This document shows, piece after piece, positions 24,561 to 35,836 of a stretch of DNA of 64,000 bases. Location of the stretch: the NCBI GenBank assembly GCA_022432975.1, contig CM039509.1, positions 24,521,432 to 24,585,431 on the forward strand. Reading direction: 5' to 3'. Both the position numbers and the translations under genes were made by a program. How positions within the stretch are numbered: position 1 is the stretch's first letter; every line of letters begins with the position of its first letter. Origin of the DNA: Begonia masoniana. Lineage: Eukaryota > Streptophyta > Magnoliopsida > Cucurbitales > Begoniaceae. Under the pieces are notes generated by a model that saw only the letters and a program-made list of their open reading frames with translations, ran no database searches and was not told where the DNA came from.

Positions 24561-26709
24561 TCGTTACTATGATTGCCCGACTGGCAAATGATTATGTATC
24601 CCTGTCTTTCTCCCTCGTTTCCTGCCTTAATACATGCTAAGTAAATGATGAAAATGAGCATGAATGAAGAAAGATTTATGAACTTATGTTTCTTTAATTT
24701 GTACACTCATGTATATCTGTCAGCATGCATTCCTTACTAAGCATTAGGCTTATAGTTAAACCTTATGGTGTAGGTGAAGAGACTACAGGTGAAGATACTA
24801 ATTTCAAATAGGATATTTAAAGCTGGTTGCTGGAGGTTGCTCAATGTGACAGTGCGGGACTGGAGAGGCGATTATGACCCCTGGTTATTTCTTCCTTATG
24901 TCAGTAAGAATACAAGAACTAGAATTATGTAGGATAGTGTTAGTATTGTCTGAGTTAACTTCTGAGTCTGGAATTAATTTTAAGGGTTATCGAACGGTCT
25001 ATTTTGCTTAAGTCTTCCGCTACGTGTATTCTGAACGAGTCCCTGATTTTCTATACGTATGAATGATAAGTCATTGAAATTTGAAGTCTGTGAAGATTAT
25101 GTCTATCGGATGATGTCGAGTGTTTTAGTCATCCGGTGATGTCGAGTGTTTTGCTCGCCGGATGATAAGGGTTAAGTCGTTTGTCGTATAGTTACCGGGC
25201 AATGCGGGTATTTACAATACCGGGCGATGTGAGTGTTATTTTGTCGTTAGTACTCGGGTGATGTGAAAGTTGAAGTGTGTTTAGTTGCCGGATGATGAAA
25301 GTATGGTTTGTCGTCTAATGACCGGATGATGTAGAGTATCTCTTCGCCGGAAGATGAAAAATGTTATTTTGTCATCTAGTGACCGGTGGAGGAAGTATAA
25401 TTATTCACCGGATGATGTAGACTATGTTTATCGTTTAGTGGCCGAGTGTGATTTTAATAAGTCATGTGCGATGCACGTGCTCACCGGATGATGTTTCTTA
25501 TCTAGTGAGATTTTAAAGAGTCACGTGTTTGACTCGTGTTCACCGGTGGATGTCCACTACTGGGCGATGTATAATTGAACATGTGAAACCCACGTGCCCA
25601 CCGGAAGATATCTTCTATTAGGCGACGATAAGTGAGTCACGTAGAGTACACGTGACAAATCGGATGGAGCACACCCTGCCAGCCGATGCATGCAAATCCA
25701 TGCAAACTCGAGTAGAATCATGTTAAGTGATTTGAGGGCATTTCTTCCCTATCCGATTATATTTTGGAACTGACGATCGAGCTTAATCGACTGATCCTAT
25801 CGATGAATGAGTTATTAGAAACATGAAGGAGTCAAGTTCAAGTTCTAAGTTTTTTTTAAAAAAAAAAGAGAGAAATACTAATAATGAACAGGGTGTAGAA
25901 ATTAAGAAGTAAATGATCACGATTGTCATGTTTACGTGGCGATCCCATCGGGGTCGTTACAATATACTTCTCCAAACGATTTGGAATTGTGATAACCCTC
26001 CTCTCTACGACCCGGGATTCTCCAATACTCGAGTTCGGGATCCAACCCGCAACCCGAGGTTTGCCCCATAGTCGTACTCATACATACACATCCAGGTCAT
26101 CACAATCACCCCCCTCGGGGGGCCAACGTCCCCGTTGACCACATTTCTGGTTAGGTACAGGCTCTGATACCGTTTGTAACGACCATTTTCCCAGTAAGAT
26201 ATCGTCTGCTCTAGGGATTGGGTCGTATCCCAATATTTTCCCCTCACGGCTTTGTTTGGCAATGACTTCCAAGTCGATCACCCAACATGGTATTGTTCTC
26301 GCCAGAGCACTTTTAACTTCGGAATTCTTATGGGATCCGTTGCCAATTGTGCTCCAAAATGTGTCTTACTAACTTAGGAGGGTTTCCTTACATATGTTTC
26401 ATTTTCATATACTTCCACAAGCGATGTGGGATTGTGACAACCCACCTCTCTATGACCCGGGATTCGTCTGTACTCGAGTTCGGGATTCACCCCACAACCC
26501 GAGGTTTGCCCTGCAGCCGTACTCATACGTGCATATCCGGGTCATCACAAAAACTCTGAAGTTAAAAGTGCTCCGGCGAGATCAATACCATGTTGGGTGA
26601 CCAATTGGGAAGTCCTCGCTAAACAAAGCCGTGAGGGGAGAATATTGGGATACGGCTCAATCCCCAGAATAGACAATATTTTACTGAAAAAATAGATCGT
26701 TATAATAAG

Positions 26710-26892
26710 GTTGTTGTATCTTTGCCAAATGAGGAAATCATGATTTGGTTCAGAAGAGAGGTTGTCCAGAAACGAAGGAGAGGACAAGTAAGATTCTTCG
26801 AGCAGGTGTGCAATTCTGTTTGCAGTGAAAATGTGTAGGAGTTGAGTCTTCCATACAAGGTAATTTGTGGAGTTGAGTTTAGTGGTTAACAT
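26710..26892 (-). pseudogene. Copia gag N-terminal part
   Basis: From ATG 26892-26890, the frame reads MLTTKLNSTNYLVWK and LLHIFTANRIAHLLE, the signature N-terminus of plant copia gag (UBN2 type). It is interrupted after about 60 codons by Cassandra A; the remainder of gag resumes at 11225 downward. PBS and 5' LTR follow immediately upstream. Confidence 0.75.
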
Positions 26893-26995
26893 TTAATTAA
26901 TGGACAGAAAAGATGGAAGGGAGGGAGAAACAGCAGTTGAGGGGGAGGAAAGGATGGAGGAAGAAGGAAACGCCATTTCACCGGCTCTGATACCA

Positions 26996-27213
26996 CATTG
27001 AAAAATAGAGTTCTCTGATATGAACAGTAGAGAACAAAAGGAATGAGAGAAACGAAGAAGGAGAAGAAGAAGGAGGCGATAATTAATGCTGCAGTAGTGA
27101 ATTGAAAGAAAACGTTTTTTACATGCACATACCCATTACAATAGTGATGAAATGTAATAAAAACTGAAAATGAATAGTGAACTGAAAATGAACAGTGAGT
27201 GTGTGTTCTAATA
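26996..27213 (-). repeat. 5' LTR of the copia derivative
   Basis: Read in sense it ends next to PBS TGGTATCAGAGCC (26995-26983). It matches 10210-10443 closely. Confidence 0.75.
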
Positions 27214-27218
27214 AATGT

Positions 27219-27781
27219 GTGATCATGTCTTCTAAAAGAAAATAAGCTTTGATTGAAAGACAATGGTGGGATATGTTTGTGATGTTATACTATAAAATAA
27301 TATGTATTGAATAATGACCTTAGGGTAAAATAAAGTAATGCATGTATTTTCGTTGAAACCTTCGACTGTAGTAACTTATGATCCATACACAATTAATGTA
27401 ATCAGCTCACTGCAAACTACTATTATTTTTCTGGCAATAGCCAAGCCGGAGGAGGAAGCGGGACAGGGCCATTGAAGACCTCTTTTAATTTATTTTGAAA
27501 GTTATTAGTATTTAGGATATTTAAATATTTTATTTGACACTATCTTTATATCTAATTGGTCTATTTATTGTGGGACTGGTCCTAGGGTCAAACTACTAAT
27601 TGAATAAACTAAAAAAGATTTACGATAGTCTAGTGCGAACATTATAAATCAGGATTGGATGACTGTGCTTAAATGAGATTTAAGTTTGATGAGATTGAAG
27701 AGTCCAAATATGTGACTACCACTATGGTTGATGAACTACATTTGCAAGTATTGCTCTTGTAACTTATAAATAATCGAGTTT
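27219..27781. other. Unassigned spacer between two copia elements
   Basis: No element border is obvious. A minus-strand stretch near 27490-27425 could encode a short Pro-rich peptide ending in a stop (FNGPVPLPPPAWLL), but without neighbours it cannot be assigned. The copia RT frame begins abruptly near 27786, so a truncation point lies at or just before that site. Confidence 0.4.
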
Positions 27782-29209
27782 ATGAACAAAAGGAAACTTG
27801 GAATAGACGAAAATGTAGAGACATTCAAAGCTAGACTGGTGGCTAAGGGTTATACCCAAAAGGAAGGGATTGACTATGAAGAAACCTTCTCACCAGTAGC
27901 AATGCTTAAGTCTATTCGTATTCTGCTTTCCATAGCTGCTCATTATGATTATGAGATTTGGCAGATGGACGTCAAGACAGCTTTTTTGAATGGCTATCTT
28001 GAGGAGACTATCTATATGGAGCAGCCAGAGGGTTTCATAGCACAGGATGCAAAACAAAAGGTTTGTAAATTGCATAGGTCTATTTATGGACTCAAGCAAG
28101 CATCCAGGTCATGGAATATGAGATTTGATGATGCGATCAAATCTTATGGATTTGTGCAATGTCTTGATGAGTCTTGTGTATACAAGCTCTTTAAGGATAA
28201 GCAAGTGGTTTTTCTAATTCTTTATGTCGATGACATTCTACTTATTGGGAATAATGTAGGATTATTATCAGACATAAAAGCTTGGTTGGCTAAGCAATTC
28301 CAAATGAAAGATTTTGGAGAAGCGAGCTATATTCTTGGGATTCGTCTATTTAGAGATCGCAAGAATAAGTTGTTAGCCTTGTCTCAGACATTGTATATTG
28401 ACAAGATGCTTGTCAGATATTCAATGCAGAACTCTAAGAAGGGTAATTTACCTTCTCGTCATGGAGTTACTCTTTCTAAGAAGCAGTATCCTGACACGCC
28501 TCAAAAGGAAGAAGATATGAGACGCTATCCATATGCATCAGCAGTTGGTAGCTTGATGTATGCTATGTTATGCACAAGACCTGACATATGCTATGCAGTA
28601 GGGATAGTTAGCCGTTTTCAGTCTAATCCAGGATTAGATCACTGGATAGCAGTCAAGCACATTCTCAAGTATCTTAGGAGAACGAGAAATTATATGCTTG
28701 TATATTCTGGTAGGGATTTGATTCCTACAGGATATACAGATTCTGATTTTCAATCTGATATAGATGATCGAAAGTCGATATCTGGATCAGTATTTACTCT
28801 TGGTGGTGGAGCCATTGTTTGGAGAAGTACCAAACAATGAGGAGTTTCTGACTCGACTATGGAAGCCGAGTACATAGCTGCTTCAGAAGCAGCTAAAGAA
28901 GCTATTTGGCTCCGCAAGTTCTTTAGTGATCTGGAAGTTGTTCCAGATATAAATAAATCACTCACACTTTATTGTGATAATAGTGGTGCAGTGGCGAATT
29001 CTAAAGAACCGAGAAGCCACAAAAGATCAAAGCATATAGAAAGAAAATATCATCTGATTAGAGAGATCGTGCAACGTGGAGACGTCGCCGTTTTGAAGAT
29101 TCCAACCACTGAGAATCTTGCAGATCCCTTCACCAAGACATTGCCTGCAAAGAGTTTTGATAAACATCTTGAAGGACTAGGGATTAGAGACATGTCTCAT
29201 TTGCTTTAG
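27782..29209 (+). pseudogene. Ty1/copia pol, 5'-truncated (RT and RNase H)
   Basis: The frame enters in the RT fingers ([15 protein letters not shown]). It continues through the palm ([20 protein letters not shown]; the YVDD catalytic box near residue 149), [10 protein letters not shown], and the RNase H ([18 protein letters not shown]). A TGA/TAG-type stop ends the first frame at 28838-28840 inside the RNase H, and the same frame resumes (STMEAEYIAASEA; ENLADPFTKTLP) to the true end at 29207-29209. Gag, protease, integrase and the 5' LTR are absent. One nonsense codon plus truncation make it non-functional. A polypurine tract follows directly. Confidence 0.85.
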
Positions 29210-29223
29210 GGCAAGTGGGAGAT
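29209..29223 (+). other. Polypurine tract of the copia element
   Basis: GGGCAAGTGGGAGAT directly precedes the 3' LTR start TGTTGGGAATAATG, the expected plus-strand priming site. Confidence 0.75.
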
Positions 29224-32200
29224 TGTTGGGAATAATGTGCCCAACAAGCAAATGTTATGAACATTTTTATTGCTGTAATTAATAAATAAATTTTATGATT
29301 AATTTTTATGTTTGCATTATTCGATATGCTTTATAAATTCAAAGAAAATCCTTGATTATTTGTGCAATTTTAAATTTACATATATGTTGATATATGTGGG
29401 ATTAAATTTAAAAATAAATAATCACAATAGTCCATGATTTATATTTGAAGTATAGGATCTTCAAATTAATAAAGTCATAAATACAGTTCACTTCGTTGAG
29501 AACGTATAGTCAAATCCCGACTATATATGTAGTGACATAAAGTGATTGTATTTTATATAATATGATTATATAGGACTGGACCAGATGAAATTATATTGTT
29601 CTTATAATATCCGTTAAATGAAGAACAATTAATTTTATCATAATGATGGTCATATATGTATGATCTTAATTCATTGTATTTAGTAGACTCCTATTTCATT
29701 TTAATTTATTCTTTGATTTACTCGATACAGTTTTGTATGAGTTGCATTACATAAATCTTGTATTTTGGGAATAAATTAAATGAGTAGCTGGGAATGCTAA
29801 CATTGTAACACCCGACTTTAATTAAAAATTTAAAATAACAGATAAATCTATTAAGTATAATCGATGAATGAAATTTTAGTATAATGTAGGTTAGGGTGAA
29901 GAATGAGTAAGTAAGGGCATAAGGGTAATTGGCAAATTTGAAAGTGGATAAGGTATTTAAGGCAAAAAGTTTAGAGTAGCCGCCACCACTACTCATTTTC
30001 TTTCCCTTTCGGTCTTCAGCTCGAACGGCAGAAATCTCTAGGCGAATCTCCTGCCCGATTCTCCTTCAACCTAGGTAAGCCCTCCTTGTTTTCTTGCGAT
30101 TTTAGTAGTTAGATAGCTGAGGGAGTACAATGTGAGGAGTTTCGAGGAATGTTGTGATTTAGAGTAGGTTCGGGCTGAGCGACTATTGAGAATACCCAAG
30201 TTGTGGGGTTTCAAATTTTGTTCCTCAAACTCCTGTATTGATTCTGTGAAGTTTAGTGAAAGTTTGATATATGTACTATTATGATTTTAGGTGAGCGAGC
30301 TTCTGAAGTAGCATTTAGCCGAGCGATTTCCAGGGATCCAGGTAAGTAGAGTTTGTTTGTGCCTTCGGGCCTACATCACAAAACAGTAGGATTTATGTAT
30401 GTTTTGTATGTTTATTTTCCAGTTGTCATGCATCATGTTTTTGAAAGATTACGAAAATGAATTTACATGAAACGCATGGTAAGTGTGAGCTGGATGATCA
30501 GAACAATTGTTAAGGGGGATTAATCCGCCCCTTAACTGAGAACAGAGGATTGAGGTTTTGGGAAAAGTGATCCACTTCCCAATCCTACAGGGGGATCAGA
30601 CCAATTAACTGTTAAGGGAATTAATCCGCCCCTTAATTGAGATCAGAGGATGTATGCTTTGGGGAATGACTGATCCACTTTCCCATCGTACAGAGGGATA
30701 AACAGAGAACGAATTTGAATACAACTGAGATGAGAAAGTAGAGACCGCATGTTTAGGGAAATTGTTGCTTCATTGATCCATTTCATTCATCGCTCTACTT
30801 GCTTAGCATTAGGATAATAGATGAGTTTTGTGATGTAGGTGAAGAAGTTACTGAAGGTATGTTTACCGACCAACATGAGAAATAGGCTGGTTGGAGGAGC
30901 ATTTTCAGGCATCGGTTTGGTCATCTGTTGAGGCGGTTTAATCCATGGCTGCAGGTGTTGAGTTGGGAGTAACTAATTCAATATAGATGTTTCCTTTTCT
31001 GAAAATTTTATGATAGTAGCGTTTTTTTTTAAACTTTGAATACATTCTGAGAATCTTTGATATTAGTGTCCTGTTGGGTTTTGAAAATACTGTTTTCTAC
31101 TGGATTTGAGTGATGCAATGATTTGATCTGTCTCTAATTGGTCTTAGTAAAATGCTTAAATCCTTTGATAGCCAGAGCTTTCTTGGAATACAGCAGAATT
31201 GCTGTTCTGAAGTCTATCGGCAGATGTTGGATGAAGGAGTCATCCGGCTGACGTCATCGGTAGAGGAAAGTGGTAAGTCTTGTCGTCTAGCGATCGGCAG
31301 ATGTTGGATGAAGGAGTTATCCGGCTGACGTCATCGGTAGATATAAGTTACGAGTTGTCGTCTAGCGATCGGCAGGTGCAAGCCGCAAAACCTATAGTTT
31401 TGCTATCGGCAGATGTAGCGTATATTTTAATCTTATCGGAAGGAGTCGTAATGTCGTTGTCGGTAGATGTCGCGTGCTTGTCTATCGGCAGATGGAAATC
31501 TATCGGTAGATGAAGTTATGTTGACTTCATCGGCAGATGTAGTTGTGTTGGCTTGTCGGTAGATGGTGGTGTGTTGTTTGTACACGTCATCGGTAGAAAC
31601 CTCCTAATTTCTATTTCTGCTTCTTCCGTTGACTTTGTCGTCGGCAGATGTGTTCGACTTCGGCAACTTCACGGGCATTCCGTGTTTTTTTCTTAAGCTT
31701 TACGTCTTTTAGCCAATTACTCTTAACACTTCCAACAGTCATTTTAAAATGTTTTCACAGGTTACTTAGCTTCATTGATGTCCAATTGATTTTCCGCTGC
31801 AAGTTTTAAAATATATTTAGTTTTAGAAAAAGTCAAATTTTGGCTGTCGAGTGAAATTTTAAATTTAGCATCAAGACGTCATGGTTCGGTTCAGCGTTAT
31901 GAGTAGCAAACCGGGTTCAGATAACTCGGGGCGTTACAAACATTGATACAATGAAATCCATAATACAAGATTCCCTTGTTTGTTAGTTCAGGGATTGAAT
32001 AATTAGCGCGCAAATTCATAAATGTTATGAATTAATTATTCAATCAAGAACTAATGGTAGTCAAGGATAAAGATGTAATATGAGAGGTTAACGGATTTTA
32101 TACCTAGCTCTATTACGAATCTTAATGGAGGATTAATACATATGTAATGACTATATCAATGGACATTACTTTGAGTAAATATACTTTATGGTTCTAAGAG

Positions 32201-33499
32201 TGCAACTCTAGGTATTTAGTGGAATTACTCTAGAGTTAATAATTGTGTTATTTAATATAAAGAGTTTATATTAATTAACAAATATTATTGGAGCTTAGAA
32301 CTATAGGTCCATCGGTCCCTCTGTTATCTTATATCACTATTTAATTTCCATGTTATAAGAATAAATATATAAATGATTAATAATGATTAATCATTTATAA
32401 ACACTAAAATGAATATATTGTTATTCAAAATATATAAATAGTTTTTATATTTTGAATTCAAAATAAAATATCTCATTAGATGAGATATTTTTAAGGGATT
32501 TGAATTAGATTTAAAGAATCTCATCAGATGAGATTTGAAGTAGATTTAAAGAATCTCATCAGATGAGATTTGATCTTCAAATTTAAAGTGGTTATGTAAC
32601 AAACTATCAAATCAGATTTTTAAAATTTGAATAAAAGTAGATCTGGAAAATCTGATTACATTAGATTCGATCTACAATTGACTTATAATTTGTTTACTAT
32701 TTAAAAGTAGATCTGAAAAATCTCATAAGATGAGATTATCTTGAAAAGTAGTTTTCATAAATATATTCTAAAAACTGTTTTTAGATTATATGATTAATTG
32801 ATAAATTGATTTATTAGATAAATCAACTTCTAATCAAATTAGATTTGATTAGATAAGATTTATTTTTTAAAAATTAGTTTTTATTAAAATAAATCTAAAA
32901 ATTAATTTTAAAACAGATCTATAAAAATTGTCAAATGTGATTTGACAGGAGAACGAACCAAAAGAACGACTGTGAACGACCGAAAAACAAATCCCTAGAG
33001 AGAAAAGGTGTGACCTTTCCGTATTCGGTTTTAGAAAACCGTTTTCTAAGATCGAAGAGAGACGTCTCATGTGTTGAGAACACGTCTCTCCACAAATATA
33101 TGAGTGTGTTATTCTTGTAAGAGAGACGCTCACACGTCAGGAGATTTAAGTGTAAAGATCTTCAGAGAAGACTCGACGGTATCAAAGTCTTCGGGAAAAA
33201 CACCTGATCCTGAGTTAAAGCTGTTAAGATCAGACGGGAGTACCTGAGTAAAAGCGTTGCTCCAAAAAGGTATTTTCTTTTAATATATCACAATCTAATT
33301 CTAATAATTTTTCTCAATGTAAATTGTTTACATTTTGAAAAATTACATATTTCTCAAAAATAATTTCTTTTAGACTAACGATCCAATTTATGGTTTTTTG
33401 ATGATTTTAAAATAGTTTTAAAGTCACAGGGTAACGCATGTCACTATTATTATGAATAATAGTGAATTCCGCCATGCGTAGGGACCTTGAAAAGCAACA
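29224..33499 (+). mobile_element. 3' LTR of the copia element, split by a gypsy solo LTR
   Basis: It starts TGTTGGGAATAATGTGCCCAAC at 29224. It is interrupted at 29804-31938 by a gypsy LTR and resumes at 31944. The end is inferred at about 33499 (CCTTGAAAAGCAACA) from the usual ...CAACA ending; no second LTR is available to prove it. 32490-32740 holds four copies of a TCTCATCAGATGAGATTTGA palindrome-like repeat. The open frames here are not convincing genes. Confidence 0.65.
29804..31938 (+). mobile_element. Solo LTR of the Tekay-like family G
   Basis: TGTAACACCCGACTTT to GGGGCGTTACA, flanked by perfect AACAT repeats (29799-29803 and 31939-31943). It is closely similar to both LTRs of element G (33516-35681 and 40354-42538). 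Exon 2 equivalent is 30291-30341 (51 nt). It has one copy of a 27-bp AAGTTATGTTGAC-CATCGGCAGATG unit near 31510 where G has two and three copies. No internal gypsy sequence remains. Confidence 0.9.
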
Positions 33500-33665
33500 C
33501 ACCTTGACACGAACTTGTAACACCCGACTTTAATTAAAAATTTAAAATAACAGATAAATCTATTAAGTATAATCGAGGAATGAAATTTTAGTATAATGTA
33601 GGTTAGGGTGAAGAATGAGTAAGTAAGGGCATAAGGGTAATTGGCAAATTTGAAAGTGGATAAGG

Positions 33666-33672
33666 TATTTAA
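33666..33672 (+). promoter_or_regulatory. TATA-like box of the G LTR
   Basis: TATTTAA lies 150 bp from the LTR start, followed about 25 bp later by AGAGTAGCCGCC. The same spacing and GTAGCCG block occur in LTRs D and K. Confidence 0.55.
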
Positions 33673-34002
33673 GGCAAAAAGTTTAGAGTAGCCGCCACCA
33701 CTACTCATTTTCTTTCCCTTTCGGTCTTCAGCTCGAACGGCAGAAATCTCTAGGCGAATCTCCTGCCCGATTCTCCTTCAACCTAGGTAAGCCCTCCTTG
33801 TTTTCTTGCGATTTTAATAGTTAGATAACTGAGGGAGTACAATGTGAGGAGTTTCGAGGAATGTTGTGATTTAGAGTAGGTTCGGGCTGAGCGACTATTG
33901 AGAATACCCAAGTTGTGGGGTTTCAAATTTTGTTCCTCAAACTCCTGTATTGATTCTGTGAAGTTTAGTGAAAGTTTGATATATGTACTATTATGATTTT
34001 AG

Positions 34003-34053
34003 GTGAGCGAGCTTCTGAAGTAGCATTTAGCCGAGCGATTTCCAGGGATCCAG
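34003..34053 (+). other. Predicted 51-nt leader exon 2 in the G 5' LTR
   Basis: This begins after ATTTTAG and ends GGGATCCAG followed by GTAAGT. Equivalent exons: 2156-2200 (F, minus), 8186-8240 (E1, minus), 15159-15207 and 17686-17734 (XY, minus), 20589-20633 (B), 23937-23982 (D), 30291-30341 and 40841-40891 (G family), 58588-58632 (K), 63536-63583 (J, minus). Lengths are 45-55 nt. Splicing is predicted from consensus sites only. Confidence 0.6.
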
Positions 34054-35684
34054 GTAAGTAGAGTTTGTTTGTGCCTTCGGGGCTACATCACAAAACAGTA
34101 AGATTTATGTATGTTTTGTATGTTTATTTTCCAGTTGTCATGCATCATGTTTTTGAAAGATTACGAAAATGAATTTACATGAAACGCATGGTAAGTGTGA
34201 GCAGGATGATCAGAACAACTGTTAAGGGGGATTAATCCGCCCCTTAACTGAGAACAGAGGATTGAGGTTTTGGGAAAAGTGATCCACTTCCCAATCCTAC
34301 AGGGGGATCAGACCAGTTAACTGTTAAGGGAATTAATCCGCCCCTTAATTGAGATCAGAGGATGTATGCTTTGGGGAATGACTGATCCACTTTCCCATCG
34401 TACAGAGGGATCAACAGAGAACGAATTTGAATACAACTGAGATGAGAAAGTAGAGACCGCATGTTTAGGGAAATTATTGCTTCATTGATCCATTTCATTC
34501 ATCGCTCTACTTGCTTAGCATTAGGCTAATAGATGAGTTTTGTGATGTAGGTGAAGAAGTTACTGAAGGTATGTTTACCGACCAACATGAGGAATAGGCT
34601 GGTTGGAGGAACATTTTCAGGCATCGGTTTGGTCATCTGTTGAGGCGGTTTAATCCATGGCTGCAGGTGTTGAGTTGGGAGTAACTAATTCAATATAGAT
34701 GTTTCCTTTTCTGAAAATTTTATGATAGTAGTGTTTTTTTTTTAAAAAACTTTGAATACATTCTGAGAATCCTTGATATTAGTGTCCTGTTGGGTTTTGA
34801 AAATACTGTTTTCTACTGGATTTGAGTGATGCAATGATTTGATCTGTCTCTGATTGGTCTTAGTAAAATGCTTAAATCCTTTGATAGCCAGAGCTTTCTT
34901 GGAATACAGCAGAATTGCTGTTCTGAAGTCTATCGGCAGATGTTGGATGAAGGAGTCATCCGGCTGACGTCATCGGTAGAGGAAAGTGGTAAGTCTTGTC
35001 ATCTAGCGATCGGCAGATGTTGGATGAAGGAGTCATCCGGCTGACGTCATCGGTAGATATAAGTTACGAGTTGTCGTCTAGCAATCGGCAGGTGCATGCC
35101 GCAAAACCTGTAGTTTTGCTATCGGCAGATGTAGCGTATATTTTAATCTTATCGGAAGGAGTCGTAATGTCGTTGTCGGTAGATGTCGCGTGCTTGTCTA
35201 TCGGCAGATGGAAATCTATCGGTAGATGAAGTTATGTTGACTCCATCGGCAGATGAAGTTATGTTGACTTCATCGGCAGATGTAGTTGTGTTGGCTTGTC
35301 GGTAGATGGTGGTGTGTTGTTTGTACACGTCATCGGTAGAAACCTCCTAATTTCTATTTCTACTTCTTCCGTTGACTTTGTCGTCGGCAGATGTGTTCGA
35401 CTTCGGCAACTTCACGGGCATTCCGCGTTTTTTTTTTAAGCTTTACGTCTTTTAGCCAATTACTCTTAACACTTCCAACAGTCATTTTAAAATGTTTTCA
35501 CAGGTTACTTAGCTTCATTGATGTCCAATTGATTTTCCGCTGCAAGTTTTAAAATATATTTAGTTTTAGAAAAAGTCAAATTTTGGCTGTCGAGTGAAAT
35601 TTTAAATTTAGCATCAAGACGTCATGGTTCGGTTCAGCGTTATGAGTAGCAAACCGGGTTCAGATAATTCGGGGCGTTAAAAGT

Positions 35685-35697
35685 TGGTATCAGAGCC
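35685..35697 (+). other. Primer binding site of element G
   Basis: TGGTATCAGAGCC, complementary to initiator tRNA-Met, three bases after the 5' LTR. Confidence 0.9.
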
Positions 35698-35836
35698 ATT
35701 TGGTTAAACCGTTCAAAGAATTACTCAACAGTGCCGATCGTTGCTTGGAAGTACTCCAACAACTGTAAGTGTTTATGTTAGTTTTAGTTATTAGATATTT
35801 ATGAGAATAGTTAACCTTTTACAGGGATATAGTAAA

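Larger units (their letters stand above)
23270..25961 (+). mobile_element. Solo gypsy LTR D inside Cassandra C
   Basis: The ends are TGTAACACCCGAG and GGGGTCGTTACA; flanks CTATA (23265-23269) and ATATA (25962-25966). In order: TATA box 23430-23438, pyrimidine-rich exon 1 with GTAGCCGACA, donor GTAAGG after 23589, acceptor 23935-23936, a 46-nt exon 23937-23982 ending CCAG/GTAAGT, the 47-48 bp repeat array (24288-24560), CTTACTAAGC (24734), acceptor 24772-24773, then about a dozen CCGGATGATG-type words from 25100 to 25640. It belongs to the same family as LTR K. It has no gag-pol. Confidence 0.85.
23032..26549 (-). mobile_element. Cassandra C, minus orientation, split by LTR D
   Basis: Target duplication AGAAC (23027-23031) and AAAAC (26550-26554), within the 5S-like block of Cassandra A. 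One LTR is 23032-23269 plus 25967-26104, the other 26175-26549 (375 bp). Between them are a polypurine tract (GGCCCCCCGAGGGG read on minus, about 26107-26124) and a PBS (GGCTCTGATACC on plus, 26160-26171). Both LTRs carry the 5S-like block in reverse. It is the only Cassandra in the window oriented opposite to its host copy. Confidence 0.85.
11231..26704 (+). mobile_element. Cassandra A: TRIM with 5S-like LTRs, split by three insertions
   Basis: The flanking direct repeat is ATAAG (11226-11230 and 26705-26709). The 5' LTR is 11231-11249 plus 19519-19885; the internal part 19886-19956 holds PBS TGGTATCAGAGCC (19888-19900) and a G-rich polypurine tract (about 19944-19953). The 3' LTR is 19957-20067 plus 22888-23031 plus 26555-26704. 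LTR ends read TGTGATGACCC...TCGTTATA (decayed from GTTACA). Both LTRs contain the 5S rRNA-like block that defines Cassandra. There is no coding capacity. The inserted blocks are XY (11250-19513), LTR B (20068-22882) and Cassandra C (23032-26549), each with its own target duplication. Confidence 0.88.
10210..27213 (-). mobile_element. Ty1/copia deletion derivative (gag fused to RNase H) hosting a 15.5-kb nest
   Basis: The LTRs are 10210-10443 (3') and 26996-27213 (5') in minus orientation, both with the CTCTCTGAT/GAACARTAGAGAACA and GTGTGTGTTCTAATA segments. The PBS (GGCTCTGATACCA on the plus strand, 26983-26995) abuts the 5' LTR, and a purine tract abuts the 3' LTR (CCCCCTTC on plus, 10445-10452). 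The direct repeat AATGT flanks it (10205-10209 and 27214-27218). Without the nested 11231-26709 segment it is only about 1.5 kb: gag runs straight into the C-terminal RNase H, so protease, integrase and RT are absent. It would have needed an autonomous partner to move. Confidence 0.8.
33516..35681 (+). repeat. 5' LTR of element G
   Basis: TGTAACACCCGAC to GGGGCGTTAAA (last bases decayed from GTTACA). TATA-like TATTTAA at 33666-33672; exon 1 with GTAGCCGCC; donor after 33786; acceptor 34001-34002; a 51-nt exon 34003-34053 ending CCAG/GTAAGT; acceptor 34549-34550 in GATGTAG. Intron 2 contains two copies of a ~100-bp unit with AATCCGCCCCTTAA (34222-34410). Words TCGGCAGATG and TCGGTAGATG plus two TGACGTCA are arrayed at 34930-35350. 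Confidence 0.88.

Noticed and set aside
27425..27490. Possible last exon of a host gene on the minus strand (FNGPVPLPPPAWLL)
   Set aside because: The stretch is short, has no convincing acceptor or neighbouring exon, and matches no family I can name.
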